DNA of 64,000 bases from Diphasiastrum complanatum (taxonomy: Eukaryota > Streptophyta > Lycopodiopsida > Lycopodiales > Lycopodiaceae): positions 66,433,656 through 66,497,655 of the forward strand of contig CM055100.1 in assembly GCA_029204225.1 (NCBI GenBank), read 5' to 3'. The notes below the pieces were generated by a model, which saw only the letters and a program-made list of their open reading frames with translations, had not been told where the DNA came from and made no database searches. Made by a program: the position numbers and the translations under genes. Below, piece after piece: positions 63,235-64,000 of this stretch. How positions within the stretch are numbered: the first letter of the stretch is position 1; the number at the start of each line of letters is the position of its first letter.

Positions 63235-63425
63235 ATGTGTGGAACTACATGTCTGGATCCACATGTCTGAAACTGCATGTCTCGAACCACACATTTGGGA
63301 TTGCATGTGTGGACACATGGTCGAGTGGTATAGTGACATGTGCACGTATAAGCCCGCATGTGTGGGCACACGGCCGAATGGCAAATTGACGTGTATTGTA
63401 GCATGTGTTGCACATGTGGACGATT
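63235..63425. repeat. CATGTGT-rich short repeats
   Basis: Repeated acatgtctggatcc, acatgtctgaaactgcatgt, cgaaccacacatttgggatt, gcatgtgtggacacatgg, gcacatgtggac. Low-complexity inverted words ACATGT/CACATGTG. Open frames on both strands here are side effects. From 63.45 kb to the end of the window no gene is recognisable. Confidence 0.6.
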
Positions 63426-64000
63426 ATATTATGCATGAGAGATCTGATCCATTGTTGGATCGACGTGTGTACGACTTGGATTTCATTGGTTTTAGCTATA
63501 TAAATGTTGTTCGATCAGTTAGAAACTTTTGCTTAGTTATCGATTTTCACTCCCCGTAGCTCTTGTTTTGTCCACACTTCCAGTTCTTTGCAGTATCGCT
63601 ACCACGCGAGAATCTAGGTCAGATTCCTGTACAAGCTGGCATCCCTCATGTCGCTGCGATATCTGGTCAATCACTAGTATCGCCATCACGAGAGAAATGC
63701 CTGAATTTTTTGTAGCTTCCTTCTTGCACGCCTTCCTCCTTGAATCTAGGGTTGGTAATTACATAGGTCACTACAAGACATATTTCCATACGTCTTTTGA
63801 TATCGAGAGGTTTGGATCTGAACATAAATCATATTTCTTGACCTTGTATAGTATTATGATAGTCTGAATCAATCTATGTTGATAATGGATAATCTACGAT
63901 TCATCCATTTCCATGACCTGGTACAACCACTTTCAAAGCAAGATCACAACCGACGATTCATGAAAATAGTGAGTGATTTCAAATGTGTGGTCCATTGTGA

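Noticed and set aside
63172-63440. Overlapping His/Cys-rich frames near 63.3 kb that look like zinc fingers
   Set aside because: They translate the CATGTG repeats; several frames on both strands are equally open and the Cys/His spacing is irregular.

Overview
This is nuclear DNA of a land plant with a large, retroelement-rich genome. The main evidence is a spliced gene for a chloroplast ribosome hibernation factor (PSRP1/long HPF type) with conventional GT-AG introns, one of them about 19.1 kb and filled with transposon debris. Ty1/copia and Ty3/gypsy relics, L1-type LINEs, a rolling-circle element and many GA/CT microsatellites surround it. The giant intron, the two-ORF LINE family and an endonuclease-bearing Helitron fit a fern, lycophyte or gymnosperm better than a compact angiosperm. 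That placement is inference; no lineage marker is present.

Layout. 1-3.2 kb: GA-rich repeats, a 93-bp and a 108-bp tandem duplication, and an older dispersed duplication. 3.5-24.3 kb (minus strand): PSRP1 in five coding exons. Three 3' exons lie at 3.5-4.35 kb and two 5' exons at 23.46-24.35 kb. The intron between holds gypsy fragments in both orientations, a LINE ORF1 fragment, a tRNA-derived SINE-like insertion with a perfect 15-bp target duplication, two LINEs joined head to tail through a CT microsatellite, another gypsy fragment, and a set of small AT-rich inserts built of a repeated near-palindromic word. 25.9-38.8 kb (minus strand): the core of a Helentron-type Helitron (Rep HUH, PIF1-type helicase C-terminus, apurinic-type endonuclease) followed upstream by a block of same-strand, AT-rich coding relics I cannot assign. 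A decayed copia element (29.4-34.3 kb) lies between the two parts. 38.9-56.6 kb: gypsy and copia fragments, a possible pararetrovirus- or retroelement-derived coding relic near 44-45.7 kb, two related minisatellites, an intact 531-bp LTR with its polypurine tract, and long stretches without recognisable genes. 56.6-59.1 kb: a copia element with tRNA-Met primer site but no reverse transcriptase. 59.4-60.8 kb: a broken multi-exon gene of unknown family. 61.3-62.8 kb: a decayed gene whose N-terminus is a divergent histone H3 fold, followed by a basic/Ser-Pro linker and novel C-terminal domains.

Only PSRP1 looks like a working host gene: all five exons are open and join in frame. Almost everything else is interrupted by stops or frameshifts. 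The two most unusual things are (1) the Helentron core with its unassigned neighbouring ORF block, and (2) the histone-H3-like fusion gene at the right end.
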